Source: an uncultured SAR86 cluster bacterium (GTDB taxonomy: Bacteria > Pseudomonadota > Gammaproteobacteria > Magnimaribacterales > D2472). Taken from it: DNA of 33,601 nucleotides. The position numbers were made by a program, and so were the translations under genes. Where the stretch lies: positions 1 to 33,601 of the forward strand of contig CACOWI010000005.1 of assembly GCA_902630885.1 (NCBI GenBank), written 5' to 3'. Positions 17,379 to 25,197 of this stretch are shown here, piece after piece; position 1 is the first letter of the stretch, and the number at the start of each line of letters is the position of its first letter. The notes beneath the pieces were generated by a model, which had not been told where the DNA came from, made no database searches, and worked only from the letters and a program-made list of their open reading frames with translations.

Positions 17379-17455
17379 GGGCCTGTAGCTCAGTTGGTTA
17401 GAGCAGTGGACTCATAATCCATTGGTCGGAGGTTCGAGTCCTCCCGGGCCCACCA
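17379..17455 (+). tRNA. tRNA with CAU anticodon, probably tRNA-Ile2 (lysidine type)
   Basis: A 77-base cloverleaf with encoded CCA: acceptor GGGCCTG/CGGGCCC, D arm GCTC...GAGC, anticodon stem and loop GGACTCATAATCC and T arm GGAGG TTCGAGT CCTCC. The anticodon is CAT. The acceptor carries C4-G69 and C5-G68, the pairs used by TilS to tell tRNA-Ile2 from elongator tRNA-Met, so I favour Ile2 (AUA codons after C34 becomes lysidine). Elongator Met is the alternative; the initiator is excluded because bases 1 and 72 pair. Confidence 0.93.
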
Positions 17456-17476
17456 TTAAATAGAATAACTTAAAAA

Positions 17477-17920
17477 TTAGAAACCATATTTTGCATTTCC
17501 TCTCAACGCAAAATATAGACCACCAACATATAAGCTTACGTGAAGGTAGTCTGTCAAAATTACATCCATAAAACTACTTGGCATCATTATCCATATGACA
17601 CCGGTAACAACACATGTCATTGTGATTCCACTGAATCTTGTTAACAAATCAGCGAGACTGCTAATTATTCCTTTGGTAAATATGATTCCAAAAATTCCGC
17701 CTACAATCAGTCCAATAGCCGAGCCAACTTCGCCATATGCAACAAACCACCAAACTATAAAAGGCAAACCAAATGCTTCTGCAGTAATCTCATTAACGGG
17801 AAATTTACTAAGTCCTTGTTGCAAAAACATAACAGATAGCGGAATCCTTAACAGAAAAGTAGCAAATGGAGCAGGGACCTTGGGTATTCTGAGGGGTATC
17901 CCCATTATGGCTTTCAACAT
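17477..17920 (-). CDS. DoxX-family membrane protein (copy 1)
   Basis: A 147-residue integral membrane protein with four hydrophobic segments, of the DoxX/SURF4-like family. Some relatives are quinone-linked membrane subunits, but the role here is unknown. Features: FATFLLRIPLSVMFLQQGLSKFP, YGEVGSAIGLIVGGIFG, TRFSGITMTCVVTGVIWI and the end LYFALRGNAKYGF. It is clearly a paralogue of the protein at 28506 (same RxP/RLG start, GE..A..G.I.GG and YFA.RGN end). It follows the small membrane-protein gene at 17930 by 9 bases and probably shares its transcript. Confidence 0.82.
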   Translation of the reverse strand: MLKAIMGIPLRIPKVPAPFATFLLRIPLSVMFLQQGLSKFPVNEITAEAFGLPFIVWWFVAYGEVGSAIGLIVGGIFGIIFTKGIISSLADLLTRFSGITMTCVVTGVIWIMMPSSFMDVILTDYLHVSLYVGGLYFALRGNAKYGF

Positions 17921-17929
17921 ATTTAAGTT

Positions 17930-18094
17930 CTAGGAAAACGCAATTGATAGTAAATAGAAAGAAAGAAACATAAATCCTAAAGCAGATAATTGAATTAAAG
18001 TAGCTATTGCAACAAAATTAAGTTGTTTGTCTGCCCACCAATTTAATTCTTTTTCTTGCCACTGATCAAATTCGATAGATGTAGCCTTTTTCAT
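17930..18094 (-). CDS. Small Trp-rich single-span membrane protein, upstream of doxX
   Basis: An open frame of 54 codons reading MKKATSIEFDQWQEKELN, then WWADKQLN, then a hydrophobic span of about 27 residues (FVAIATLIQLSALGFMF through LLSIAFS) up to the TAG stop. On the minus strand GAGG stands 8-9 bases before the ATG, a credible ribosome-binding site. The product would have a short charged, Trp-containing cytoplasmic N-terminus and one membrane helix. I do not recognise a family. The 9-base gap to the DoxX gene suggests a two-gene unit in which this is a small partner subunit (inference). Confidence 0.6.
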   Translation of the reverse strand: MKKATSIEFDQWQEKELNWWADKQLNFVAIATLIQLSALGFMFLSFYLLSIAFS

Positions 18095-18226
18095 TATATA
18101 AACCTCAATTATAAAGATTAAATATATATATTCACAATATTTATAAGTGGATATACGAATTATTTATATACTAACCTTAATATTGGTTTTGTTCAAATTT
18201 TTAGACAATTAAAAGTGATAAGAATT

Positions 18227-18697
18227 CTATTCTTTTACTTCAGCATAGATGTCACTAGTTCCGTCTTTGAAAAGAATAAGTACGTTGTATGGCGTAAACA
18301 TTCCTTCGACTTCCATACCAGGCGACCCTAATGGCATTCCTGGAACAGACAACCCAATTGCATTTGGATGTTCCTCTGATAAAAATTGATCAATATACTT
18401 ACTAGGAATATGACCTTCAAAAATGTAACCATTTGAAGATACAGAAGTATGACAGGATCTGTATTCAGGCTTAATTTTAAAACTATCTTTGATGTTCATA
18501 AGATTTTGATGATCTTTAGCCTTTGCAATAAAACCATTTTTTTCAACATGTTTCATCCACATTTTACAGCAACCACATGTAGGAGTTTTATGAACAGTTA
18601 ATACCTTTTCATTCTCTAGAATTTCATTTAAAGCAAAAATAGTTCCAGAAAATGTTACTGATATTAAAATCAATTGATATTTAAATTTTTTAATCAT
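18227..18697 (-). CDS. Exported DUF411 metal-binding-type protein
   Basis: A 156-residue protein with a signal peptide (KKFKYQLILISVTFSGTIFA, cleavage near 22) and a DUF411 domain. It has a thioredoxin-like start VHKTPTCGCCKMW with the CGCC motif at C41-C44, a second cysteine in SCHT (C82-H83), EGHIPSKYI, and GLSVPGMPLGSPGME. DUF411 proteins occur in copper and other metal loci and are thought to bind metal in the periplasm; the exact function is not established. It is the last gene of the minus-strand iron/heme region, though separated from the P19-like gene by 113 bases that hold a small plus-strand frame. Confidence 0.85.
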   Translation of the reverse strand: MIKKFKYQLILISVTFSGTIFALNEILENEKVLTVHKTPTCGCCKMWMKHVEKNGFIAKAKDHQNLMNIKDSFKIKPEYRSCHTSVSSNGYIFEGHIPSKYIDQFLSEEHPNAIGLSVPGMPLGSPGMEVEGMFTPYNVLILFKDGTSDIYAEVKE

Positions 18698-18735
18698 TTT
18701 TATATTTTATTAGTAATATATGGGAGAATCTATAA

Positions 18736-18807
18736 ATGAGAATTTTAATTTTGTTTTTTTTAACATTTGCATTATTGGGATGCATCCCTTTTGTACCAAT
18801 AATATAA
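18736..18807 (+). CDS. Possible 23-residue mini-lipoprotein
   Basis: A tiny frame, ATG to TAA, encoding MRILILFFLTFALLGC followed by seven residues ending PFVPII. LLGC is a good lipobox (Cys16), so processing would leave an acylated peptide of eight residues. GGGAG at 18722-18726 lies about nine bases before the ATG. It occupies the gap between the DUF411 gene and the P19-like gene, on the opposite strand. The combination of Shine-Dalgarno, charged start, hydrophobic core and lipobox is more than chance alone would easily give, but such a short frame is weak evidence. Confidence 0.4.
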   Translation: MRILILFFLTFALLGCIPFVPII

Positions 18808-18810
18808 GTT

Positions 18811-19365
18811 TTATCTTCTAGATTTCTTAGCTATTTTTTCAAAAGATAGATTTTCGTATGTAAAACTTTGTTCTTTAATTAAAAATTGGTAGTTTTGATT
18901 CCAGTCATAATGTATGCCAAGTTCATTACCATTTGGTGGGTCAATTTTTATAGTAACTTTATACAAGTCGCTTATATCTCCAGGCAATTTGATGTTTTGT
19001 GCATAATGAAAATTATCTGTAATGTTAAGGTGAGGAGTTAATTTTACTTTGTTTGATTGTCCTTTTTTATTTTCAATTGTTGCTGATACATTTAAATAAG
19101 GAATAAAACCACCTGAAGGAGACCCTTCGGGACTTTCTTTAGTCCAATTCATTAACATTTCAATGTGAATGTCAGTTTCATTTTCTTTTAAAAAATAACC
19201 TTCTGGATATATGATATCTTTTGGAGCAGCCTCAAATATAACTTTAATTCCATTTTGAATCATTTCCTCACCAAAAATCATTTCTTCAGCTAGCAAATTC
19301 GAATTGAATATCGAGAATATTAAACCATAAATATGAATTTTGAAGTTAGTATATTTATAGTTCAT
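18811..19365 (-). CDS. Periplasmic P19/Tp34-family iron-transport protein
   Basis: A 184-residue exported protein (signal peptide to about residue 26, ...NSNLLAEE). It resembles Campylobacter P19, Treponema Tp34 and E. coli FetP, periplasmic proteins that bind copper/iron and help iron uptake. Matching parts: DIHIEML (H67, E69), GGFIPYLNVSATI, LTPHLNITDNFHYAQNI (H112, H120) and GIHYDW (H152). The residue matching the P19 copper-ligand Met seems to be H112 or L113. Its start overlaps the end of the HugZ-like gene by 11 bases, so it belongs to the heme operon. The usual FTR1-type permease partner is not seen in the window. Confidence 0.72.
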   Translation of the reverse strand: MNYKYTNFKIHIYGLIFSIFNSNLLAEEMIFGEEMIQNGIKVIFEAAPKDIIYPEGYFLKENETDIHIEMLMNWTKESPEGSPSGGFIPYLNVSATIENKKGQSNKVKLTPHLNITDNFHYAQNIKLPGDISDLYKVTIKIDPPNGNELGIHYDWNQNYQFLIKEQSFTYENLSFEKIAKKSRR

Positions 19366-20083
19366 ATGATCTATATTCCTCAGCTTGTTTAACTAATATC
19401 TTTCTATAATCAAGTGCTTTATAAATTGGTTTATTGAATGTAATAAAAAATATTTCCTTTTTGGAGTAAACATAGTAACCATCAATACTTAAAGCAAACA
19501 TTTTTACGTTTTTATCTTTAACGCCATGTTGCGCATGAAGGGCCGATTGAATTACGTTTGAGTGATCATCATTCATATGATCTATCATCATTTTTTCATT
19601 TTTGATCCATTTTGGCTTTTCATCACCCCAATGTTTTTCATTCAGCCAAGCTATATCTCCAAAGCCTCCAATCCATCTAACTTTTGAAACCTTTAATTTA
19701 TAAAAATTGAAATCATGCATTGAGGAATATTTTTTACTTTCTGGAAGAAAGTTTTCAAATCTTTCTCTGCATATATCCATTTCATCATTTGATACACTTT
19801 CAAGATCACCGATCAAAGTTAATCTTGAACTATTTTGTTTATCATATTCTGTATCAAGTTTAAAAAGTGTTACGCAAGACTTAGAGTTATTTTTTAAATT
19901 AATAGTATGTTGCGCAATATTACTGGTATACATTAGCAGACTTCTATTATGATCAGTTACATAAGTTATGAAACTGCCAAACGGATAACCTTCATACTTT
20001 TTTGACATAGTTGAGAGAACTGCAGTATTTGCAGATCTGTAAAGATTTACAGCCTCTATCTCGTATTTTTTTCTGTTAAACAT
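19355..20083 (-). CDS. hugZ: HugZ/HutZ-family heme-degrading protein
   Basis: A 242-residue cytoplasmic protein with an N-terminal split-barrel (pyridoxamine-phosphate-oxidase-like) domain, containing ANTAVLST, GYPFGSFITYV, LTLIGDLE and RWIGGFGDIAWL. A C-terminal DUF2470-like part starts MIDHMNDDH (168-174 for DHMNDDH), the layout of HugZ and HutZ, which bind heme and open the porphyrin ring to release iron. The gene starts three bases after the heme ABC ATPase gene, which strongly supports a heme role. The reaction itself is inferred. Confidence 0.85.
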   Translation of the reverse strand: MFNRKKYEIEAVNLYRSANTAVLSTMSKKYEGYPFGSFITYVTDHNRSLLMYTSNIAQHTINLKNNSKSCVTLFKLDTEYDKQNSSRLTLIGDLESVSNDEMDICRERFENFLPESKKYSSMHDFNFYKLKVSKVRWIGGFGDIAWLNEKHWGDEKPKWIKNEKMMIDHMNDDHSNVIQSALHAQHGVKDKNVKMFALSIDGYYVYSKKEIFFITFNKPIYKALDYRKILVKQAEEYRSYEL

Positions 20084-20086
20084 TTT

Positions 20087-20860
20087 CTAGTAATAAGTTA
20101 TTAATAATGGATCATTCTTTACTTCCACCTCTATTTCGTAGATGTCTGATAGTAATGCTGATTTTAAAACATCTTTAGGCAAACCAATATCAATAAGCGA
20201 TCCACCTTTTAGAATAGCAACTTTATCTGAAAATTTTGCAGCAAGATTTAAGTCGTGCAGTACCAACATCACACCAGCACCTTCTTGCGCTACCTCTTTT
20301 ACAATATTGAGTAACTTAATTTCATATGTAAGATCCAAGTTTGCAGTTGGCTCATCTAAAAACAGGTATTTTGGATCGTTTGAATTAGATGGTCTCCATA
20401 GTTGAAGTAATGTTCTCGCAAAATGAATTCTTCTCTGTTCTCCACCAGATAGAGTATTAAAATTTCGGTCAATCAAATCCTTTACTCCACATTTATGTAT
20501 TACTTCATTCACAGCATCATCAAACTGATCAGCATATTCACTTTCTCCTCTGTCTACCCAACCCATTTCAACAATTTCTTTAACTGAGAAATCAAAAGCA
20601 ATCGGCTGAAGCTGCGACATAACGCTTCTTGTAAAAGCTCTTTCTTGAATATCAATTTGATTAATATTTTTCTCATCATAAAAAATATTTCCATTAATTG
20701 GATTTATATCTCCAGCGAGAGTTCTTAATAGTGTTGATTTTCCTGCTCCATTAGGACCAATGATCGATAAGATTTCTTTTTCATTAACTTCTATTGAAAT
20801 ATTTTTTAATATTTCTCTTTTATTGAGATTAATTTCAATTGATTCACATCTTACGCTCAT
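20087..20860 (-). CDS. hmuV: Heme ABC transporter ATP-binding protein
   Basis: A 257-residue ATPase powering heme import. Walker A GPNGAGKST (35-43), Q-loop region MSQLQP, signature LSGGEQRRIHFAR (from about 137), Walker B YLFLDEPT (about 165-172), and the H-loop in VLHDLN. The LQLWRPSNSNDPKYLFLDEP layout, with an insert between signature and Walker B, is typical of HmuV. The ATG overlaps the permease stop (ATGA). Substrate is inferred from the HmuT-like binding protein and the HugZ-like neighbour. Confidence 0.9.
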   Translation of the reverse strand: MSVRCESIEINLNKREILKNISIEVNEKEILSIIGPNGAGKSTLLRTLAGDINPINGNIFYDEKNINQIDIQERAFTRSVMSQLQPIAFDFSVKEIVEMGWVDRGESEYADQFDDAVNEVIHKCGVKDLIDRNFNTLSGGEQRRIHFARTLLQLWRPSNSNDPKYLFLDEPTANLDLTYEIKLLNIVKEVAQEGAGVMLVLHDLNLAAKFSDKVAILKGGSLIDIGLPKDVLKSALLSDIYEIEVEVKNDPLLITYY

Positions 20861-21897
20861 GATCTTTTAATCCTAAAAATTAACCATAGGAAAAAAGGGG
20901 ATCCAATAGCACTTGTAATCAATCCAACAGGTAGTTCAGCTGGTTGAATGACTGTTCTAGATAACATATCTGCAGTTATCATTAGTGCTGCACCAACAAA
21001 TGCGGATCCGGGTAGTAAGTAATTGTGATTTACACCACCAAAGAGTCTCACCAAGTGTGGAACCACAAGACCAACAAAACCTATCATCCCTGAGAGTGAA
21101 ACGCTTGCTCCAACAGCTGCAGCACAGGATATGATTATCTTATATTTTAGCTTTTTTACATCGACACCTAGCCGGTATGCCTCGGGCTCGCCTAATTGAA
21201 TCAAATCTAAATTTCTTGAAACTGTTATCATTGAAGAAACTGATATTATGATAATTACAAGTGCTGGAATTAATAGAGGCCATGTAACACCACCAAAACT
21301 TCCCATTGTCCAAAAAGTAAGTCCCCGTAATTCAGAATCAGTGCTTATAAAAGTTAAAATACCAATTCCAACTCCAGCAATTGCATTTACTGCAATACCA
21401 ACCAACAGCATGTAAGTCACGCCTTGATAACCAAAGCCTTTTGTAAGTAGATATAACATCATTATTACAAACATTGCTCCTGATATAGCTCCCAACGGAA
21501 GTAAAAATGAACCTAAAAATAAACCACCAGATATGCTGGATCCTAAAACAATAACAAGTGTTGCACCTAGAGCTGCTCCAGCAGATACGCCAATTAAGCC
21601 AGGATCAGCTAGTGGATTTCTAAATAAACCTTGTAAGGCTGCACCTGATATTCCTAGACTTGCGCCTACTAAACCCGCTAGTATAACTCTAGGAAGTCTT
21701 ATTTCTATAAGAACAATTCTTGTAAGTTCATTTATGTCACCGCTTATTAAATTTCTGATAGATACATTCATACTTCCAGTAACAGCTGCGATTAAAAAAC
21801 AAATACAACTAGTAAATATAAAAACATTCAGTATTACGAATTGTTTTGAGGTTATATGGATTTTTTTTATTCCAATCACATTTAAAAAACTATTCAT
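20857..21897 (-). CDS. hmuU: Heme ABC transporter permease (FecCD family)
   Basis: A 346-residue inner-membrane permease with about ten hydrophobic segments. FecCD-family signatures: RLPRVILAGLVGASLGISGAA, LQGLFRNPLADPGLIGVSAG, GFVGLVVPHLVRLFGG, LPGSAFVGAALMITAD and ELPVGLITSAIGSPFFLWL. It would pass heme delivered by the HmuT-like protein. The start overlaps the hmuT end by 8 bases. The family also moves siderophores and B12, so heme rests on context. Confidence 0.9.
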   Translation of the reverse strand: MNSFLNVIGIKKIHITSKQFVILNVFIFTSCICFLIAAVTGSMNVSIRNLISGDINELTRIVLIEIRLPRVILAGLVGASLGISGAALQGLFRNPLADPGLIGVSAGAALGATLVIVLGSSISGGLFLGSFLLPLGAISGAMFVIMMLYLLTKGFGYQGVTYMLLVGIAVNAIAGVGIGILTFISTDSELRGLTFWTMGSFGGVTWPLLIPALVIIIISVSSMITVSRNLDLIQLGEPEAYRLGVDVKKLKYKIIISCAAAVGASVSLSGMIGFVGLVVPHLVRLFGGVNHNYLLPGSAFVGAALMITADMLSRTVIQPAELPVGLITSAIGSPFFLWLIFRIKRS

Positions 21898-22762
21898 TTA
21901 AAGAATTATATTTTTTTGCTATTTCTTTTGCAGATGATATTGTTCTTGGACCAAATCCAAGCATTGCCATACCATCCATTGCAATAATATTGTTATTTTT
22001 TGCTGCTGGCGTATAGACTAAACTAGGATGTTGCCCAAGCTTTTCTACTGAGCCAAATGATGCTAAACCTCTTTCTGAAATTAAAATGAAGTCTGGTTTA
22101 GCTTCAATTATTGCTTCTGTTGAAACAGGCTTCCAGCCCTCAAATGAATCCATAACGTTTGTAGCACCAGTCATTTTAATTAAACCATCAGCAGATGTAT
22201 CTCTTCCCCCAACTGTAGGTGATCCACTTTCCATGCTTAAAATAAACATCACTTTTGTAGATTTGTTTTTATTTGAACTTGAAAGAATACTTAAATCACT
22301 TGCTTGCAAATTCAATTCATTTAACTTTTCATTTTTAATGTCTTCATTTACACCAAGGATTTCAGCAACACATTTAACTTTTTTTATTATTCCATCAGCT
22401 GTATTTTCTTCAGGAATTATTTCAATTTGAATACCAACTCTTTCAAGTTGTTCCATTACAGAAGTAGGACCCATATCATCTTCGCCCAAAATCAATGATG
22501 GAGACAAAGATAAAACTCCTTCAGCTGAGAGAGCACGGACATATCCAATAGATGGGAGTTCCTTGGCAACTAAAGGATAATTAGATGTAATATCAACTGC
22601 TATTAATTTATGTTCTTGCTCCAACAAATATGTTATTTCAGTAAGAGAACCACCTGCAATGGTTACTCTTGACGAATCTTTTGCCTGAGTGCAGGAGTAA
22701 ACCTCACAGGTAAATGAAAATACAAGTAAGGCACACAATGATTGGATAGTGAAATTTTTCAT
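21890..22762 (-). CDS. hmuT: Periplasmic heme-binding protein
   Basis: A 290-residue class III substrate-binding protein with an N-terminal export signal (hydrophobic SLCALLVFSFTC). HmuT-type text follows: AGGSLTEITYLLEQEHKLIAV, DITSNYP, GYVRALSAEGVLSLSPSLI, and near the end TPAAKNNNIIAMDGMAMLGFGPR. The RALSAEGVLSL stretch separates heme-type binding proteins from BtuF. First gene of hmuTUV-hugZ-P19-like; its start faces the receptor gene across 112 bases that hold a Fur-box-like site. Confidence 0.88.
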   Translation of the reverse strand: MKNFTIQSLCALLVFSFTCEVYSCTQAKDSSRVTIAGGSLTEITYLLEQEHKLIAVDITSNYPLVAKELPSIGYVRALSAEGVLSLSPSLILGEDDMGPTSVMEQLERVGIQIEIIPEENTADGIIKKVKCVAEILGVNEDIKNEKLNELNLQASDLSILSSSNKNKSTKVMFILSMESGSPTVGGRDTSADGLIKMTGATNVMDSFEGWKPVSTEAIIEAKPDFILISERGLASFGSVEKLGQHPSLVYTPAAKNNNIIAMDGMAMLGFGPRTISSAKEIAKKYNSLNE

Positions 22763-22770
22763 ACTAAAAA

Positions 22771-22799
22771 TTGATTTTTACTAAAAACTAAATGATAAT
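22771..22799 (+). promoter_or_regulatory. Promoter of the heme receptor gene
   Basis: TTGATT (22771-22776) and GATAAT (22794-22799) are separated by 17 bases, an optimal sigma-70 layout. The -10 lies within the Fur-box-like site, so repression by occlusion is expected. Start would be near 22806, giving a leader of about 69 bases. Confidence 0.55.
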
Positions 22800-22804
22800 C
22801 ATTC
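22786..22804. promoter_or_regulatory. Fur-box-like operator between hmuT and the heme receptor
   Basis: The core ATGATAATCATT (22790-22801) followed by CTC matches about 15 of 19 positions of the Fur consensus GATAATGATAATCATTATC. It sits in the only gap between the divergent heme uptake genes, so one Fur dimer pair could control both directions. Confidence 0.75.
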
Positions 22805-22874
22805 TCATTCTTATCTAATATATGTAATAAAACAAGGAGAAATTCGAAATAAATTAAATAAATAAGGAGAAAAT

Positions 22875-25070
22875 ATGAAAATATTAAGAAATATTTTGAT
22901 TATTTGCACACTTGTTTTCAATTACACATTAATAATAGCTCAAGAGAATGACCAAACAGTTGAAGAAGTAGTTACCGTAAGTTCTAAATTACCTATTCCA
23001 ATTGATGAAGTCGTTGGAACAGTAGATGTAATTACTCTTGATGAAATTGAAACTAGAATGGTTTCAGACCTCTCACAACTTCTTGAAAATGCAGTCGGTG
23101 TAAATGTCCCTATGGACATTTCTTCTGGAAGATCAAGAAACTCTGATGTCACAATAAGAGGAGTTGGAAATAACAGAGTAAATATTTTCATTGATGGCTT
23201 TAGAACAGGTGACGCATATCAGTCTGGCGGTTATGGTAAAGATCTAGTAGATACTGAACTCATTAAGAGAGTAGAAATACTTAAGGGTCCAAGTTCTGCA
23301 CTTTACGGTTCAGATGGATTGGCAGGAACTGTTGCATACACGACAAAAGATGCAAGCGATTTAGTCGATGATTCGAAAAAATATCTCTCCGTCTCACTAG
23401 CTAGCCAAGCTGTAAATAGTCAAGAAAAAGCAACTGTTTTAGGTGCAGCAGTTTTCAATAATTTAGAAACATTAATTCAAATTAGTAACAGAGAGATGAA
23501 TGAGATGGAAGTTCATGATGACGCATCAGAAACTTTAAACCCAATGGAGAGTGAGCAAGATAGTATTTTAGCAAAGTTTAAAATTTCACTTAGCAATAAT
23601 TCGTCATTAAATTTTACACTTGATACACAAGAGACAGACTCGGAATATAACCTTCTAACTGATCTCGGAATGGGCTTCAGTGCATCAAACATGCAAATGG
23701 AAAATGTTTCTTCATCCGTTGGCATGGACAACATGAGCAGGGATAGATATTCATTGACATATAACTTTTCTAAGAGCAATAAATTATTTGACAGTGGTGT
23801 TGTGAGATTTTTTTCACAAACTACTGATCAAAGGACAATGACATCAAAAAATAAAGCGATTGTAACTTTTGGTGCTAGAGGCCCTTCATTTGCTCCAACA
23901 TCTGAGCAAAGTGACTATGATTTTAATCAGGAAGTTTCGGGATACTCAATCGATATGACTAAAGTTATTGGTAATCATAATATTGTTTACGGTTTAGAAA
24001 GTGAAACAGCAGAATATTCAAGAAATAATGATAAAACTGAGGTAAATTTAATTACTGGAGCGATTAACAAAACTCTTGCAAATACTCTTTATCCTCATAA
24101 GCGTTTCCCCGATAGTGAAGTTACTAGAGAGGCATTTTTTATCAACGACAGGATATATCTCAATGACAAAACAACATTAGTTTTAGGTGCCCGATATGAC
24201 TCCTATGATCAAAAAGCTACATCCGATGAACTTCATGCAAGAAATAATATTTTTGGGCATGAAGTTAAACCAAGAAGTGACAGTGAGGTTTCATTAAAAG
24301 TTGGAATGATAAGAGATATTGCTGAGGATATGTCATTATTTCTTCAATATGCTGAAGGATATAGGAATCCTAACTTTGATGAAGCATACAACACATACAC
24401 AAATTTAGCTCAAATGTATACCATAATTCCAAATCCAGACATTACTGCAGAGACAAGTGAAGGTCTAGAAGTTGGTTTAAGAGGTTCTTTGACTAATACA
24501 TCATGGTCGATTGTTTATTACAAAAATGATTATGAAGACTTTATTGCTTATGAATATTTATTCCCACCAATAAGAGGCGTCCTTCAAGTTCAATATCAAA
24601 ACTTAGGTTCTGTTAAAACTGATGGAATTGAGTTTGAATCAAAAACTATTTTTAATGATAATTTGTCAGCATCTATTGGAGTAAGTCTTGCCGATGGTGA
24701 AGAAGACGGAGGCCAATTAAGTACTTTGTCACCTGACAGTATAAAAATCGGATTAACTTACAACTCAGATAACAACAAATTTAGATGGAATACAATTACT
24801 TCTCTTGTTGAATCAAGTCCAGTACTAGAGCCTATAGCTCAACGAGGTGGGCCCCCATTACCTGCTCAAACCACATCAGGCAGAGTGACATTTGATAGCT
24901 ATATTAGTTATGACATAACATCAAAACTAAATATGAAGCTAGGTATAAGAAATCTTACTGATGTGAAATATTGGGATTTCCAAACAGTCTCTGGTCAGGC
25001 AGAGGGCACTGCAGATGAGTACTTAATGCCGGGTAGAAACGCAAGTTTTTCACTAAGATATAGCTTTTAA
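22875..25070 (+). CDS. TonB-dependent heme/hemoglobin-type outer-membrane receptor
   Basis: A 731-residue outer-membrane receptor. Signal peptide to about residue 22, TonB box EEVVTVSS (30-37), then a plug domain with SDVTIRGVGNNRVNIFIDG, VEILKGPSSALYGSDGLAG and a C-terminal beta barrel ending in aromatic SLRYSF. In the barrel GYRNPNFDEAYN and NPDITAETSEG sit where heme receptors carry their FRAP and NPNL boxes, in altered form. It is divergent from the heme importer operon and has a Fur-box-like operator. AAGGAGA stands about eight bases before the ATG; a second identical AAGGAGA lies 30 bases further upstream. Heme as ligand is inferred. Confidence 0.82.
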   Translation: MKILRNILIICTLVFNYTLIIAQENDQTVEEVVTVSSKLPIPIDEVVGTVDVITLDEIETRMVSDLSQLLENAVGVNVPMDISSGRSRNSDVTIRGVGNNRVNIFIDGFRTGDAYQSGGYGKDLVDTELIKRVEILKGPSSALYGSDGLAGTVAYTTKDASDLVDDSKKYLSVSLASQAVNSQEKATVLGAAVFNNLETLIQISNREMNEMEVHDDASETLNPMESEQDSILAKFKISLSNNSSLNFTLDTQETDSEYNLLTDLGMGFSASNMQMENVSSSVGMDNMSRDRYSLTYNFSKSNKLFDSGVVRFFSQTTDQRTMTSKNKAIVTFGARGPSFAPTSEQSDYDFNQEVSGYSIDMTKVIGNHNIVYGLESETAEYSRNNDKTEVNLITGAINKTLANTLYPHKRFPDSEVTREAFFINDRIYLNDKTTLVLGARYDSYDQKATSDELHARNNIFGHEVKPRSDSEVSLKVGMIRDIAEDMSLFLQYAEGYRNPNFDEAYNTYTNLAQMYTIIPNPDITAETSEGLEVGLRGSLTNTSWSIVYYKNDYEDFIAYEYLFPPIRGVLQVQYQNLGSVKTDGIEFESKTIFNDNLSASIGVSLADGEEDGGQLSTLSPDSIKIGLTYNSDNNKFRWNTITSLVESSPVLEPIAQRGGPPLPAQTTSGRVTFDSYISYDITSKLNMKLGIRNLTDVKYWDFQTVSGQAEGTADEYLMPGRNASFSLRYSF

Positions 25071-25080
25071 ATTTAATCAA

Positions 25081-25119
25081 AAATAAGACCATTTTTTTTA
25101 TAAAAAATGGTCTTATTTT
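25081..25119 (+). terminator. Strong hairpin terminator after the heme receptor
   Basis: A 17-bp stem: AAATAAGACCATTTTTT (25081-25097) pairs with AAAAAATGGTCTTATTT (25102-25118) around a 4-base loop. T residues follow on this strand and A residues precede it, so it could act in both directions. It separates the receptor from the GcvT-family gene. Confidence 0.85.
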
Positions 25120-25197
25120 CCTTGAAAAAAAAATATTTACAAAGTAAAAAACTGATGATAAATTGACTGAAATTGTCGTATATATCGGGGAGGAAAT

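Noticed and set aside
18110-18145. TTGTGA-18-TATAAT on the minus strand before the small membrane-protein gene
   Set aside because: It would start transcription after the Shine-Dalgarno used to support the gene; in such AT-rich DNA a chance match is likely.
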